The position numbers and the translations under genes are program-made. A stretch of 54,112 bases of DNA from Lachnospiraceae bacterium (GTDB taxonomy: Bacteria; Bacillota; Clostridia; Lachnospirales; Lachnospiraceae): assembly GCA_022791635.1 (NCBI GenBank), contig JAAVZL010000007.1, positions 1 through 54,112 of the forward strand, in the 5' to 3' direction. The notes below the pieces were generated by a model, which worked only from the letters and a program-made list of their open reading frames with translations, made no database searches and was not told the origin of the DNA. Positions 7,524-15,819 of this stretch are shown piece after piece. Position 1 is the stretch's first letter; each line of letters opens with the position of its first letter.

Positions 7524-8669
7524 ATGAAACGATGGAAGAGAAAGCTTGGGAGGCTTTTGTTTGTCCGGCGTCTGTTAAGTCCCTGGTTTGCAGCAGTCTA
7601 TGCCCTGGTCTGGTATCGCTTTGCCAAGCTTTGCCGCTACGGCGGCGTTCGAAGAAATGTGCCGGTCCTTCTGGCCTGCCTCCTGTTTTTTGCAGGGTAT
7701 CTGCTTGCTTATTGGATAGAACTCTATTTATATAGAAAGAACAGCGCCGGACAGGTGATCGAGGAGCTTTGGCTGGCAGGCAATCGGGTAAGGCTTCCTG
7801 ACGGTACAGAGTTTGACTATCAGGAGATTCGCTGGTACAGGAAGAAGAAACATCAAATCTGGCTTTTCCTTAAGGGGCATCGATTTCTGTGGCTGGATAC
7901 GGAAAGCTTCCTTAAGAAAAACCGGGAGTACCTGGAGGTGATGCTGACCCAGAGCGGGGTATTTGCCACCCATTTCTGGCGGCTTCCCATGGCGGCGCTC
8001 CTTGGGATTGTTACCCTGTGGGGAGCTCTTCACGTAAATCAGAGTGCCCAGCCCTACAACGGCAAGCTCTCCTGGGTCCTGCAGGACTTTAAGCATACCC
8101 GCCGGGTAACCCTGGTTCATGACAATATTTATGAGGACGGTTTGGATGGAATTTTGACGGATATTCGCAGTGAGGTGGAGCTTCCCGAGAAGCTGTATCT
8201 CATCAACAGCTTTAATCTGCATTTTGCAGCGGACGGAACCGTGCTGACTCTGGATACCTTCGTAAAGGGCTATGACCGGGAGAAGGAGATTGGAGGCACC
8301 TACCTGATTTCCTATAACCGATCCCAATCCCGCAAAATAGAAATTTATGTGAATTCGTGGGAGGGCCCTCCTGCGGAGGATCCCGAGGAGAACAGGGTAA
8401 AGGATCTTACCCCTCTTTTGGCGGGAATGGGGGTGATCCCCCTTGAGGATACGGTGGCAGAGTGGGATCAGGAGGTGTACGGAATCCTCTATTACGGAGA
8501 GCGGAGCTGGTACAGTACCGAAGGGATCCGCTATATCGGCCCGGACGGGACGGTAACGCTTCCGGACAGGATGGGTACGGACGCGATAGAGGGGCCGAGC
8601 ATTTCCGTCTTTTGTCCGGAAGACGAGAGCATCACTCCGGTCCGTTATCTTTATCACGGGACCCTGTGA
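7524..8669 (+). CDS. Membrane protein of unknown function
   Basis: A 381-residue protein I do not recognise. It has a very basic N-terminus (KRWKRKLGRLLFVRR), a membrane segment near residues 48-70, a soluble stretch RVRLPDGTEFDYQEIRWYRKKKHQIWLFL reminiscent of small PH-like (YcxB-like) domains, and a second hydrophobic segment near 155-175. The ~200-residue C-terminal part is probably extracytoplasmic and rich in acidic and aromatic residues. The start at 7524 is chosen because GGAG lies 7 nt upstream; the ATG at 7512 has no ribosome site. It lies 20 nt after the BlaR1-like gene and 67 nt before the PBP gene, so a role with either is plausible but unproven. Confidence 0.7.
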   Translation: MKRWKRKLGRLLFVRRLLSPWFAAVYALVWYRFAKLCRYGGVRRNVPVLLACLLFFAGYLLAYWIELYLYRKNSAGQVIEELWLAGNRVRLPDGTEFDYQEIRWYRKKKHQIWLFLKGHRFLWLDTESFLKKNREYLEVMLTQSGVFATHFWRLPMAALLGIVTLWGALHVNQSAQPYNGKLSWVLQDFKHTRRVTLVHDNIYEDGLDGILTDIRSEVELPEKLYLINSFNLHFAADGTVLTLDTFVKGYDREKEIGGTYLISYNRSQSRKIEIYVNSWEGPPAEDPEENRVKDLTPLLAGMGVIPLEDTVAEWDQEVYGILYYGERSWYSTEGIRYIGPDGTVTLPDRMGTDAIEGPSISVFCPEDESITPVRYLYHGTL

Positions 8670-8703
8670 ACCTCTTGTATCACAGGGTGGAACATGGTAT
8701 CAT
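8661..8703 (+). promoter_or_regulatory. Palindrome over a stop codon and possible PBP promoter
   Basis: A perfect 9-bp inverted repeat ACCCTGTGA (8661-8669) / TCACAGGGT (8680-8688) includes the stop codon of the preceding gene. Overlapping it are a -35-like TTGTAT (8675-8680), a 17-nt spacer and -10-like TATCAT (8698-8703). It could be an operator or an attenuating hairpin for the PBP gene. It does not carry the TGTA/TACA half-site arrangement seen at the blaI promoter. Confidence 0.35.
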
Positions 8704-8736
8704 TATACGAGGAGTTTATCACAAAGGAGAGTGTGC

Positions 8737-10782
8737 ATGAAACGTTTATGGACAGCAGCGATCCTGGCGCTTAGCGTTTCGCTTCTTGCCGGCTGTAAGG
8801 GAAAGAAGCCGGAGCCTGAGGAGCTGCTTGCGGAATATATTGCGTTGTTAAATGAAGAGAACTATGAGGAAATGTATGCTTATCTTACAGAGGAGGCAAA
8901 GGCCTCCATTGATGCGGCGGCCTATGTGGAGCGCTATGAGAATATTTACGGCGGAATTGAGGCCATGAACATTCAGGTGGATATTGAAGAGCGGGAGGAG
9001 GGCCACAAGGACAAAAAGGCGGTGACCCAGAGGGTCAAGTATGCCCTTACCATGGACACGCTGGCCGGAGAGCTTTCCTTTGACACGGTAGCTATTTTTA
9101 CCAAGGATGAGGAAGGCTTCTACAAAATGAGCTGGGACAGCCAGGATATTCTGCCGGGCCTCTACGCGGGAGATAAGGTGCGGGTCAAGACGATTGCAGC
9201 CAAGCGGGGAAATATCTACGATCGGAATCAAACGGCTCTGGCCAGAGAGGGAACGGCTTCCTCTGTGGGCCTGGTGCCCGGCAAGCTTTCGGAGAATCCG
9301 GATCGGGAGGAGGCCATCGCCCGCTTTTCCGAACTGCTGGAAATCAGTGTGGAGCGGATTGAAAAGGAGCTCAATGCCAACTGGGTTCGGGATGACACCT
9401 TTGTTCCCATCCGCACCGTTTCCAAGGATGATTATGAGCTCAAAGAGCAGCTTCTTGAGATTCCGGGGGTGATGATTACCGACACGGTTGTGCGGTATTA
9501 TCCCTTTCAGGAAAAGGCGGCTCAGCTGACCGGCTATGTGCAGAGCATTACGGCCGAGGAGCTTGAGGAGCGCAAGGGGCAGGGTTACAACCGGAACAGC
9601 CTAATCGGAAAGGCGGGAGCGGAGCGCATTTATGAGGATATTCTGCGTCCCAGGGACGGTTATTCCATTCAGATTATCAATGAACTGGGGGATGTAAAGA
9701 GCACGGTACTGGAGAAGCCGGCCCAGGATGGCAAGGATGTGGTTCTGACTATAGATATTGTGCTGCAGCAGCATCTGTACCAGGAGCTTGAGGGGGACGA
9801 GGGTTGTGCAGTGGCTCTGGATCCGAAAAGCGGCGCAGTGCTTGCCATGGCCAGTGCGCCGGCTTATAACCCCAATGATTTCGTCATGGGCTATACCGCC
9901 AGCGCCTGGGAGGCAGTGAATAACGATGAGTCTCAGCCCCTCTATAACCGGTTTCTGGCAGCCTGGGTGCCCGGCTCCGTCTTTAAGCCTATAACGGCGG
10001 CCATCGGACTCACAAGCGGGAGCCTTGATCCGGACGAGGACGTGAAGCAGGAGGGCTTAAGCTGGCAGAAGGATTCCGGCTGGGGCAGCTATGAGGTCAC
10101 CACCCTTACGGATTATCCGGTGAAGAACCTTAGGAATGCCCTGATTTATTCAGACAATATTTACTTTGCCAAGGCGGCGGTAAATATGGGGGAGGAGGCC
10201 TTTGCCAAGGGGCTTGACGCTCTGGGCTTTCTTGAGCCATTGGAGTTTGATTTTGCCCTGAAGGCTTCTGTCTATGGAAATGAGGGGAAGTTTGCCTCGG
10301 ACATGGAGCTTGCGGACAGCGGCTACGGACAGGGAAAGGTTCTGGTGAATCCCCTTCATCTGGCCTGCGTGTATTCGGCCTTTGTAAACGAGGGAAGCAT
10401 GATTCGCCCCTATTTGACGGGAGATGAGACGGGAACCTTCCTTGAGGAGCATGCATTTTCTGTGGAGGCGGCCGCTACGGTTTTAGCGGATCTCTATGAG
10501 GTGGTGGAAAATCCGGAAGGAACGGCCCATGAGGCCTATCGCACGGAATACCGGCTTGCGGGAAAAACGGGAACAGCGGAGATTAAGGATTCCAAGGAGG
10601 ATGATAACGGCACGGAGCTTGGCTGGTTTGTGGGAATCAGCGGGGCGGATACGGGCAAGCCCTTCCTGCTGGTCATGATGATTGAGGATGTGAAGGGACG
10701 GGGCGGCAGCCACTATGTCATTCCGAAGGCAATGACCGGCTTTGACGTGTACAACAAGGGGGAAGTAGAACATGAAGGATGA
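8737..10782 (+). CDS. Penicillin-binding transpeptidase lipoprotein, class B, MecA-like
   Basis: A 681-residue protein. It has a lipoprotein signal with lipobox LLAGC (Cys near residue 20), an NTF2-like MecA N-terminal domain (EELLAEYIALLNEENYEEMYAYL..., about 25-140), a PBP dimerisation region containing KRGNIYDRN and FVPIRTV, and a transpeptidase domain with all three active-site motifs: SVFK (Ser414, Lys417), SDN (Ser472) and KTG (Lys610). It is expected to crosslink peptidoglycan outside the membrane, anchored by lipid. Its domain order is that of low-affinity class B3 PBPs (PBP2a, PBP5fm). The blaI/blaR1-like genes upstream suggest it is their regulated target. The start at 8737 follows AAAGGAG. 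The 3' end overlaps the next gene by 11 nt. Resistance cannot be inferred from sequence alone. Confidence 0.9.
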   Translation: MKRLWTAAILALSVSLLAGCKGKKPEPEELLAEYIALLNEENYEEMYAYLTEEAKASIDAAAYVERYENIYGGIEAMNIQVDIEEREEGHKDKKAVTQRVKYALTMDTLAGELSFDTVAIFTKDEEGFYKMSWDSQDILPGLYAGDKVRVKTIAAKRGNIYDRNQTALAREGTASSVGLVPGKLSENPDREEAIARFSELLEISVERIEKELNANWVRDDTFVPIRTVSKDDYELKEQLLEIPGVMITDTVVRYYPFQEKAAQLTGYVQSITAEELEERKGQGYNRNSLIGKAGAERIYEDILRPRDGYSIQIINELGDVKSTVLEKPAQDGKDVVLTIDIVLQQHLYQELEGDEGCAVALDPKSGAVLAMASAPAYNPNDFVMGYTASAWEAVNNDESQPLYNRFLAAWVPGSVFKPITAAIGLTSGSLDPDEDVKQEGLSWQKDSGWGSYEVTTLTDYPVKNLRNALIYSDNIYFAKAAVNMGEEAFAKGLDALGFLEPLEFDFALKASVYGNEGKFASDMELADSGYGQGKVLVNPLHLACVYSAFVNEGSMIRPYLTGDETGTFLEEHAFSVEAAATVLADLYEVVENPEGTAHEAYRTEYRLAGKTGTAEIKDSKEDDNGTELGWFVGISGADTGKPFLLVMMIEDVKGRGGSHYVIPKAMTGFDVYNKGEVEHEG

Positions 10783-12046
10783 TTCATTTCGGAAATATCT
10801 GTTTATCAGTTTGGCAGGAGCCGTGGGCATTATTCTGTGCATTGTATTCTTCTTCGCCCTGTTTCGGTTTCAGCAGGTCATAGAGGGAATACGGACCATA
10901 GAGGGAATTCTCATGCCCTTTATTTACGGGGCGGTGATTGCCTACCTTCTGACGCCTGTGTGCAATTTTGTGGAGCCTCGGCTTAACAGGCTGTTTACGG
11001 AAAGGCTGAAGATAAGGAAGGAGCGGGCAGGGCGGCTTTCTGCGGCTCTGGGGATTGGGCTGAGCCTATTGTTTGGCTTTTTCATTGTCTACCTGCTCCT
11101 GGCCATGGTACTGCCTCAGGTATTTACCAGCATCCGGGGGATTGTCCAGGTGCTTCCCGGGAATGTGGTGAAATGGAGCGATTGGGTTCAGCAAAAGCTG
11201 GCGGACGATGAGGTGCTGGCCAACTATGCGGAGCAGTTCATCAATACGGCTTACCAGAATATGCAGACCTGGCTCAATACCAAGCTTCTGCCCAATATGC
11301 AGGTGATCGTCAGCGGCGTGTCCGCAGGCCTTATCAGCGCCCTGGTTGCGGTGAAAAATATTTTGATCGGCATTTTTGCCGCAGCCTATATGATGGGGAA
11401 CAGGAAGAAGTTTGCGGCCCAGGGGAAGAAGCTTATTTACAGCTTTTTTAAGGTTCCTGTGGCCAATGGCATTTTGGATGAAATTAACTATATTAATCGG
11501 GTGTTTGGCGGCTTTATTGACGGAAAGCTTCTGGATTCTCTGATTATCGGAATCCTCTGCTTTGTTATTATGAACCTGTTCCAGATGCCTTACAGTATGC
11601 TGATTAGCGTGATTGTGGGAGTGACCAATATTATTCCCTTCTTCGGGCCCTTTATCGGAGCCATTCCCAGTGCGCTGATTATTCTTACGGACAGCCCCTT
11701 AAAGTGTGTGTATTTTCTGATTCTGATTCTGGTGCTGCAGCAGTTTGACGGGAATTTTCTGGGGCCTAAGATTCTGGGAGATTCCACAGGGCTTACGAGC
11801 TTCTGGGTGCTGTTTTCCATCCTGCTTTTTGGGGGCTTGATGGGCTTTGTGGGCATGGTGATCGGCGTGCCCACCTTTGCGGTAATCTATGATTTGATTA
11901 AGAAATATTCCAACTGGATGCTGCGCAAAAAACAGCTTTCCACGGACACGGCGGCCTATGAGGAGCTTTTTGCGGTGCTAAAAGAGGAGGAGGGCTATCG
12001 ATATGTGCGTAACGGGGAAGAAAAAAATCAGAGTGAGGAGCCTTAA
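10772..12046 (+). CDS. AI-2E (YtvI/YdbI-like) family membrane transporter
   Basis: A 424-residue membrane protein with the AI-2E transporter layout: two N-terminal helices (FLFISLAGAVGIILC region, then IEGILMPFIYGAVIAYLLTP), a third and fourth helix around a long amphipathic stretch, and a conserved C-terminal membrane block (INRVFGGFIDGKLLDSLIIG, IVGVTNIIPFFGPFIGAIP, LQQFDGNFLGPKILG). Known members export quorum signals or exchange Na+/H+; this substrate is not predictable. The start overlaps the PBP gene by 11 nt, so the two are probably translationally coupled. The coaX start follows the stop by 3 nt. Confidence 0.88.
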   Translation: MKDDSFRKYLFISLAGAVGIILCIVFFFALFRFQQVIEGIRTIEGILMPFIYGAVIAYLLTPVCNFVEPRLNRLFTERLKIRKERAGRLSAALGIGLSLLFGFFIVYLLLAMVLPQVFTSIRGIVQVLPGNVVKWSDWVQQKLADDEVLANYAEQFINTAYQNMQTWLNTKLLPNMQVIVSGVSAGLISALVAVKNILIGIFAAAYMMGNRKKFAAQGKKLIYSFFKVPVANGILDEINYINRVFGGFIDGKLLDSLIIGILCFVIMNLFQMPYSMLISVIVGVTNIIPFFGPFIGAIPSALIILTDSPLKCVYFLILILVLQQFDGNFLGPKILGDSTGLTSFWVLFSILLFGGLMGFVGMVIGVPTFAVIYDLIKKYSNWMLRKKQLSTDTAAYEELFAVLKEEEGYRYVRNGEEKNQSEEP

Positions 12047-12049
12047 GGT

Positions 12050-12814
12050 ATGATTTTAGCAATTGATATCGGAAATACCAACATTGTGATCGGCTGTATT
12101 AAGGAGCATAAGATTCTCTTTGTGGAACGTCTGTACACGGATGTGAAGAAATCGGAGCTGGAATACGCCATCAGCGTGAAAAATGTGTTGGAGATCTACG
12201 GAGTGGATCGAAGGGAGCTAAAGGGCGGAATCATTTCCTCCGTGGTGCCTCCCGTAACGGGAACCATCCGCAATGCAGCGGCCAAGGTGATTGGAAAGGA
12301 GCTGCTGGTGGTGGGTCCCGGTGTGAAAACGGGTCTCGATATCCGCATTGACAACCCGGCCCAGCTGGGGCCGGATCTGGTGGTGGGAGCTGTGGCAGGC
12401 CTGGAGGAGTACGGCTGCCCGCTGGTGATCATCGATATGGGGACAGCCACCACCCTTACGGTGGTCAATGAAAAGCGCCAGGTGATTGGAGGGATGATCC
12501 TGCCAGGCGTGGGCGTAGCCCTGGATTCCCTCACAAGCCGCACCTCCCAGCTTCCCAAGATCAGCCTGGAGCCGCCGAAGAAGCTCATCGGAAGCAATAC
12601 GGTTGACTGTATGAAGAGCGGCGTGCTCTATGGCAATGCCTGCTGTGTGGACGGGATGATTGGTAGGATCCGGGAGGAGCTTGGGGCTAAGCCCCGGGTG
12701 GTGGCTACCGGGGGAATGGCAAAGCATATCATTCCCTATTGCAGAGAACAGATTCACATGGACGATGCCCTTTTGCTAAGGGGGCTCAACCTCATTTACG
12801 AAAGGAATCAGTAG
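12050..12814 (+). CDS. coaX: Type III pantothenate kinase
   Basis: A 254-residue enzyme of the ASKHA fold that phosphorylates pantothenate, the first step of coenzyme A synthesis. It shows the N-terminal phosphate loop DIGNTNIVIG (residues 5-14), GPDLVVGAVAG near 104, DMGTATTLTVV near 129, and a C-terminal ATGGMAKHI segment. Length is normal for CoaX. AAGG precedes the ATG closely and the start is 3 nt after the transporter stop. The last 23 bp overlap the convergent dinB gene. Confidence 0.93.
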   Translation: MILAIDIGNTNIVIGCIKEHKILFVERLYTDVKKSELEYAISVKNVLEIYGVDRRELKGGIISSVVPPVTGTIRNAAAKVIGKELLVVGPGVKTGLDIRIDNPAQLGPDLVVGAVAGLEEYGCPLVIIDMGTATTLTVVNEKRQVIGGMILPGVGVALDSLTSRTSQLPKISLEPPKKLIGSNTVDCMKSGVLYGNACCVDGMIGRIREELGAKPRVVATGGMAKHIIPYCREQIHMDDALLLRGLNLIYERNQ

Positions 12815-14042
12815 GGGTTGATTCTAAAAACCCGCCTCTTTTGACGGCGTCACTGCCGTATTTTTTGCGGATGCTGTCAAGGGCAAAATCCAGCTGCCTG
12901 AGCTTTTCGGGAGAGGGAGCGGCTGTGATGGGCTTTTTCTCTTCTTTGGTCATAGGAAGATCAAAGATAGAGAGCTGAACGGGTTCTCCTTCAGATATGA
13001 GACGGGAGCTGCGCACGCCCAGAAGACGGATGGGCCGTCCGTTCCAGAGCTTATCAAAAAGGGTGCAGGCCAAAGCGTAGAGTTCGTTTGCGGTGCTGCA
13101 GGGAGAGAGGGTTTGAGCCTGATGGGAGGCCTTGGTGAAATCGTGGTATTTGATCTCTACAATGAGGGTTCCCGCCAGCTGACCGGCCTTCCTCAGGCGG
13201 CCGGAGACGCTTTCGCAGAGAGCCAGAAGTACTTTTTTGGCGGCTTCCGGATCCGTAACATCTTTGCTTAAGGTGGTGGAGTTTCCGATGCCCTTGGCAT
13301 CCTGCTTCTGGGAGAGCACGGGGGTGGGATCGATGCCGTTGGCATATTCCCACATCAGGCGGCCGTGGCTTTTGAAGTGGGCAGTGAGAAAGGCCGGATC
13401 TGTGTGCGCCAGATCTCCGATGGTCTGAATGCCGAAGCCCACAAGCTTTTCGGCGCTGCGACGTCCTACCATGAACAGCTCGGATACGGGAAGAGGCCAC
13501 ATTTTTGATGGGATCTCCTGAGGGTAAAGGGTGTGGACCTTTCCCGGTTTTTCAAAATCGCTTGCCATCTTGGCCAAAACCTTGGTGGGAGCGATTCCGA
13601 TATTGACGGTAAAGTGAAGTTTCTTAAGGATCTCATCGCGGATCAGGGCCGCCGCCTCCTCCGGCGAGGAATACAGATGGGAGATGGGTGTAAAATCCAG
13701 ATAGCACTCGTCAATGGATACCTGTTCCAAATCCGGGGAAAAGGAGAAGAGAAGCTTCATCATCTCCTGACTGTAGCGGCGGTAGAGCTTGTGATTGGGC
13801 GGCTCCATCACAAGGGTGGGGCATTTCCGAAGGGCGGAGGCTACAGGCTCTGCGGTGTGAATGCCGTATTTTTTGGCAGGGATGGATTTGGCCAATACAA
13901 TCCCGTGGCGGCTTTTCTCGTCGCCGCCGATGATGGAGGGAATGGTGCGCAGATCCACGCTGCTTCCGTTTTTCAGTTTTTCCAGGGCGCTCCAGCTTAA
14001 GTAGGCGGAGTTTACGTCGATATGGAAAATGACAGAGGACAT
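12792..14042 (-). CDS. dinB: Y-family DNA polymerase IV
   Basis: A 416-residue translesion polymerase. The palm motifs are present: HIDVNSAYLSW at the N-terminus (metal Asp and a Tyr at the steric-gate position) and SIDECYLDFT near residue 108 (catalytic Asp-Glu), followed by NIGIAPTKVLAKMASDFEKPG. A helix-hairpin-helix thumb (VGRRSAEKLVGFGIQTIGDLA) and a little-finger domain follow. A QLSIFDL stretch near the C-terminus resembles the beta-clamp binding peptide. The start at 14042 has AAGGAG upstream. The promoter carries a LexA-like box, fitting SOS induction. Confidence 0.92.
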   Translation of the reverse strand: MSSVIFHIDVNSAYLSWSALEKLKNGSSVDLRTIPSIIGGDEKSRHGIVLAKSIPAKKYGIHTAEPVASALRKCPTLVMEPPNHKLYRRYSQEMMKLLFSFSPDLEQVSIDECYLDFTPISHLYSSPEEAAALIRDEILKKLHFTVNIGIAPTKVLAKMASDFEKPGKVHTLYPQEIPSKMWPLPVSELFMVGRRSAEKLVGFGIQTIGDLAHTDPAFLTAHFKSHGRLMWEYANGIDPTPVLSQKQDAKGIGNSTTLSKDVTDPEAAKKVLLALCESVSGRLRKAGQLAGTLIVEIKYHDFTKASHQAQTLSPCSTANELYALACTLFDKLWNGRPIRLLGVRSSRLISEGEPVQLSIFDLPMTKEEKKPITAAPSPEKLRQLDFALDSIRKKYGSDAVKRGGFLESTPTDSFRK

Positions 14043-14088
14043 ACAAGGCTCCTTGGTTTTTAAAACATTCGTATAAGCGGTCAGTATT

Positions 14089-14118
14089 AGTATAGCATAA
14101 AAGAACATTTGTTTGCAA
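14089..14118 (-). promoter_or_regulatory. dinB promoter with LexA-like box
   Basis: On the minus strand: -35 TTGCAA (14113-14118), 18-nt spacer, -10 TATACT (14089-14094). Within the spacer, 14103-14114 reads GAACATTTGTTT on the plus strand, one base from the Gram-positive SOS box core GAACNNNNGTTC. It sits between -35 and -10, where LexA would block polymerase. The same arrangement with a perfect core is found at 42632-42643. Confidence 0.6.
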
Positions 14119-14147
14119 TGCTTTTGGATAGAAGGAAGGAATCAGTC

Positions 14148-15566
14148 ATGTACAATTCGGCTTCAAGACAGGCAGAGGAATTTATCGATCACCAGGAAAT
14201 CCTGGCATCCATGGAGTATGCCAGGGAGAACAAGAACAACCGTAAGCTTTTGGAGGCGCTGCTTAAGAAGGCGGAGGAGTTAAGGGGCCTTTCCCATCGG
14301 GAGGCGCTGGTGCTTTTGGAATGTGAGGAGCCGGATCTGGTTGAGCGGATGTTTCATCTGGCCCGGAAAATCAAGCAGAAGTTTTACGGGAACCGTATCG
14401 TGATGTTTGCACCCCTTTACCTGTCCAACTACTGTGTAAACGGGTGTACCTATTGTCCCTACCATTTTAAGAATAAACATATTGCCCGCAAGAAGCTGAC
14501 CCAGGAGGAGATCCGTCGGGAGGTTATCGCTCTCCAGGATATGGGACATAAGCGGCTGGCTCTGGAGACCGGGGAGGATCCCGTGAACGCTTCTCTGGAT
14601 TATGTGCTGGAAAGCATTGAGACCATTTACGGGATACGCCACAAAAACGGAGCCATTCGCCGGGTGAACGTGAATATTGCGGCAACCACGGTGGAGAACT
14701 ATCGGAGGCTTAAGGAGGCGGGGATCGGAACGTATATTTTGTTTCAGGAAACCTACCATAAGGAGCATTATGAGGAGCTTCACCCCACCGGACCAAAGCA
14801 CGATTATGCCTGGCACACAGAGGCTATGGATCGGGCCATGGAGGGCGGCATTGACGATGTGGGAATGGGAGTGCTCTTTGGACTCAGCCATTACCGCTAT
14901 GATTTTACAGGGCTTTTGATGCACGCGGAGCATTTGGAGGCAGTCTTTGGGGTTGGACCTCACACCATTAGCGTGCCCCGGATTCGAAATGCCGACGACA
15001 TTGACGCCTCCTCCTTTGAGGATGCCGTTTCCGATGAATTGTTCGCCCGGATTGTGGCGGTGATCCGCATTGCGGTTCCCTATACGGGGATGATTATTTC
15101 CACCCGGGAATCCAGGGCAACCCGGGAAAAGGTGCTGGAGCTTGGGGTATCCCAGATTAGCGGAGGCTCCCGAACCAGCGTGGGCGGCTATGCCCGGGAG
15201 GAGTCTTTGGAGGAGAATTCCGCACAGTTTGAGGTGAGCGATACCAGGACCCTGGAGCAGGTGGTAAGCTGGCTTTTGGATCTTGGCATGATCCCCAGCT
15301 TCTGTACGGCCTGCTACCGGGAGGGGCGCACGGGAGACCGGTTTATGAAGCTTGTGAAATCGGGACAGATTGCCAACTGCTGTCAGCCCAATGCGCTGAT
15401 GACGCTCAAGGAATATCTGGTGGATTATGCCTCTTGGGATACCAGGAGAAAAGGGGAGGCCCTGATTCAGGAGGAGCTAAAGCGGGTAACCAGTGAGAAG
15501 ATTCGACAGAGAGCAGAAGCATATTTGAAGGAGATAGAGGATGGAAAAAGAGACTTTCGATTTTAA
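14148..15566 (+). CDS. hydG: [FeFe]-hydrogenase maturase HydG (radical SAM tyrosine lyase)
   Basis: A 472-residue radical SAM enzyme that cleaves tyrosine to make CO and cyanide ligands for the hydrogenase H-cluster. The SAM-cluster motif CVNGCTYC has Cys at 96, 100 and 103. The C-terminal auxiliary-cluster motif, Cys386-x2-Cys389 with a further Cys about 22 residues on (QIANCC), separates HydG from the related thiamine enzyme ThiH. The start at 14148 has AAGGAAGGA 7-15 nt upstream and gives the normal length. Neither hydE, hydF nor a hydrogenase gene lies in the window. A small Cys-containing gene overlaps its 3' end. Confidence 0.95.
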   Translation: MYNSASRQAEEFIDHQEILASMEYARENKNNRKLLEALLKKAEELRGLSHREALVLLECEEPDLVERMFHLARKIKQKFYGNRIVMFAPLYLSNYCVNGCTYCPYHFKNKHIARKKLTQEEIRREVIALQDMGHKRLALETGEDPVNASLDYVLESIETIYGIRHKNGAIRRVNVNIAATTVENYRRLKEAGIGTYILFQETYHKEHYEELHPTGPKHDYAWHTEAMDRAMEGGIDDVGMGVLFGLSHYRYDFTGLLMHAEHLEAVFGVGPHTISVPRIRNADDIDASSFEDAVSDELFARIVAVIRIAVPYTGMIISTRESRATREKVLELGVSQISGGSRTSVGGYAREESLEENSAQFEVSDTRTLEQVVSWLLDLGMIPSFCTACYREGRTGDRFMKLVKSGQIANCCQPNALMTLKEYLVDYASWDTRRKGEALIQEELKRVTSEKIRQRAEAYLKEIEDGKRDFRF

Positions 15567-15801
15567 GGAGGACCTTCATAAGTCCCGGAAATACCGCTGG
15601 AAGGAAGGCGGGGAAGGGGAGGAGCCGGAGGATCGGGCTTATACCCAGCAGTTTGCGACCATTTGTCCCATAGATTCCTCTAAGGTGGTGCACACGGTGC
15701 GGTTTCTCAAGAGCACCTGTACCCGGGTGGATGATATTGTGGATGATTTTCACTGTAACCGGAATGGAAGCTGTGTGAAGTGCACGGAAAATTATAGGTA
15801 G
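15541..15801 (+). CDS. Small Cys-containing protein overlapping hydG
   Basis: An 86-residue protein I do not recognise. It starts inside the last codons of hydG (26-nt overlap) with a good GAAGGAG ribosome site, so it is likely translated together with HydG. The N-terminal third is highly charged (EDLHKSRKYRWKEGGEGEE). The C-terminal half has five Cys: ICPID, STCTR and a HCNRNGSCVKC cluster that could bind metal. Position suggests a link with the maturase or with the carbamate kinase that follows, but nothing in the sequence proves it. Confidence 0.7.
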   Translation: MEKETFDFKEDLHKSRKYRWKEGGEGEEPEDRAYTQQFATICPIDSSKVVHTVRFLKSTCTRVDDIVDDFHCNRNGSCVKCTENYR

Positions 15802-15819
15802 TAGGAAAGGACGTAAGAG

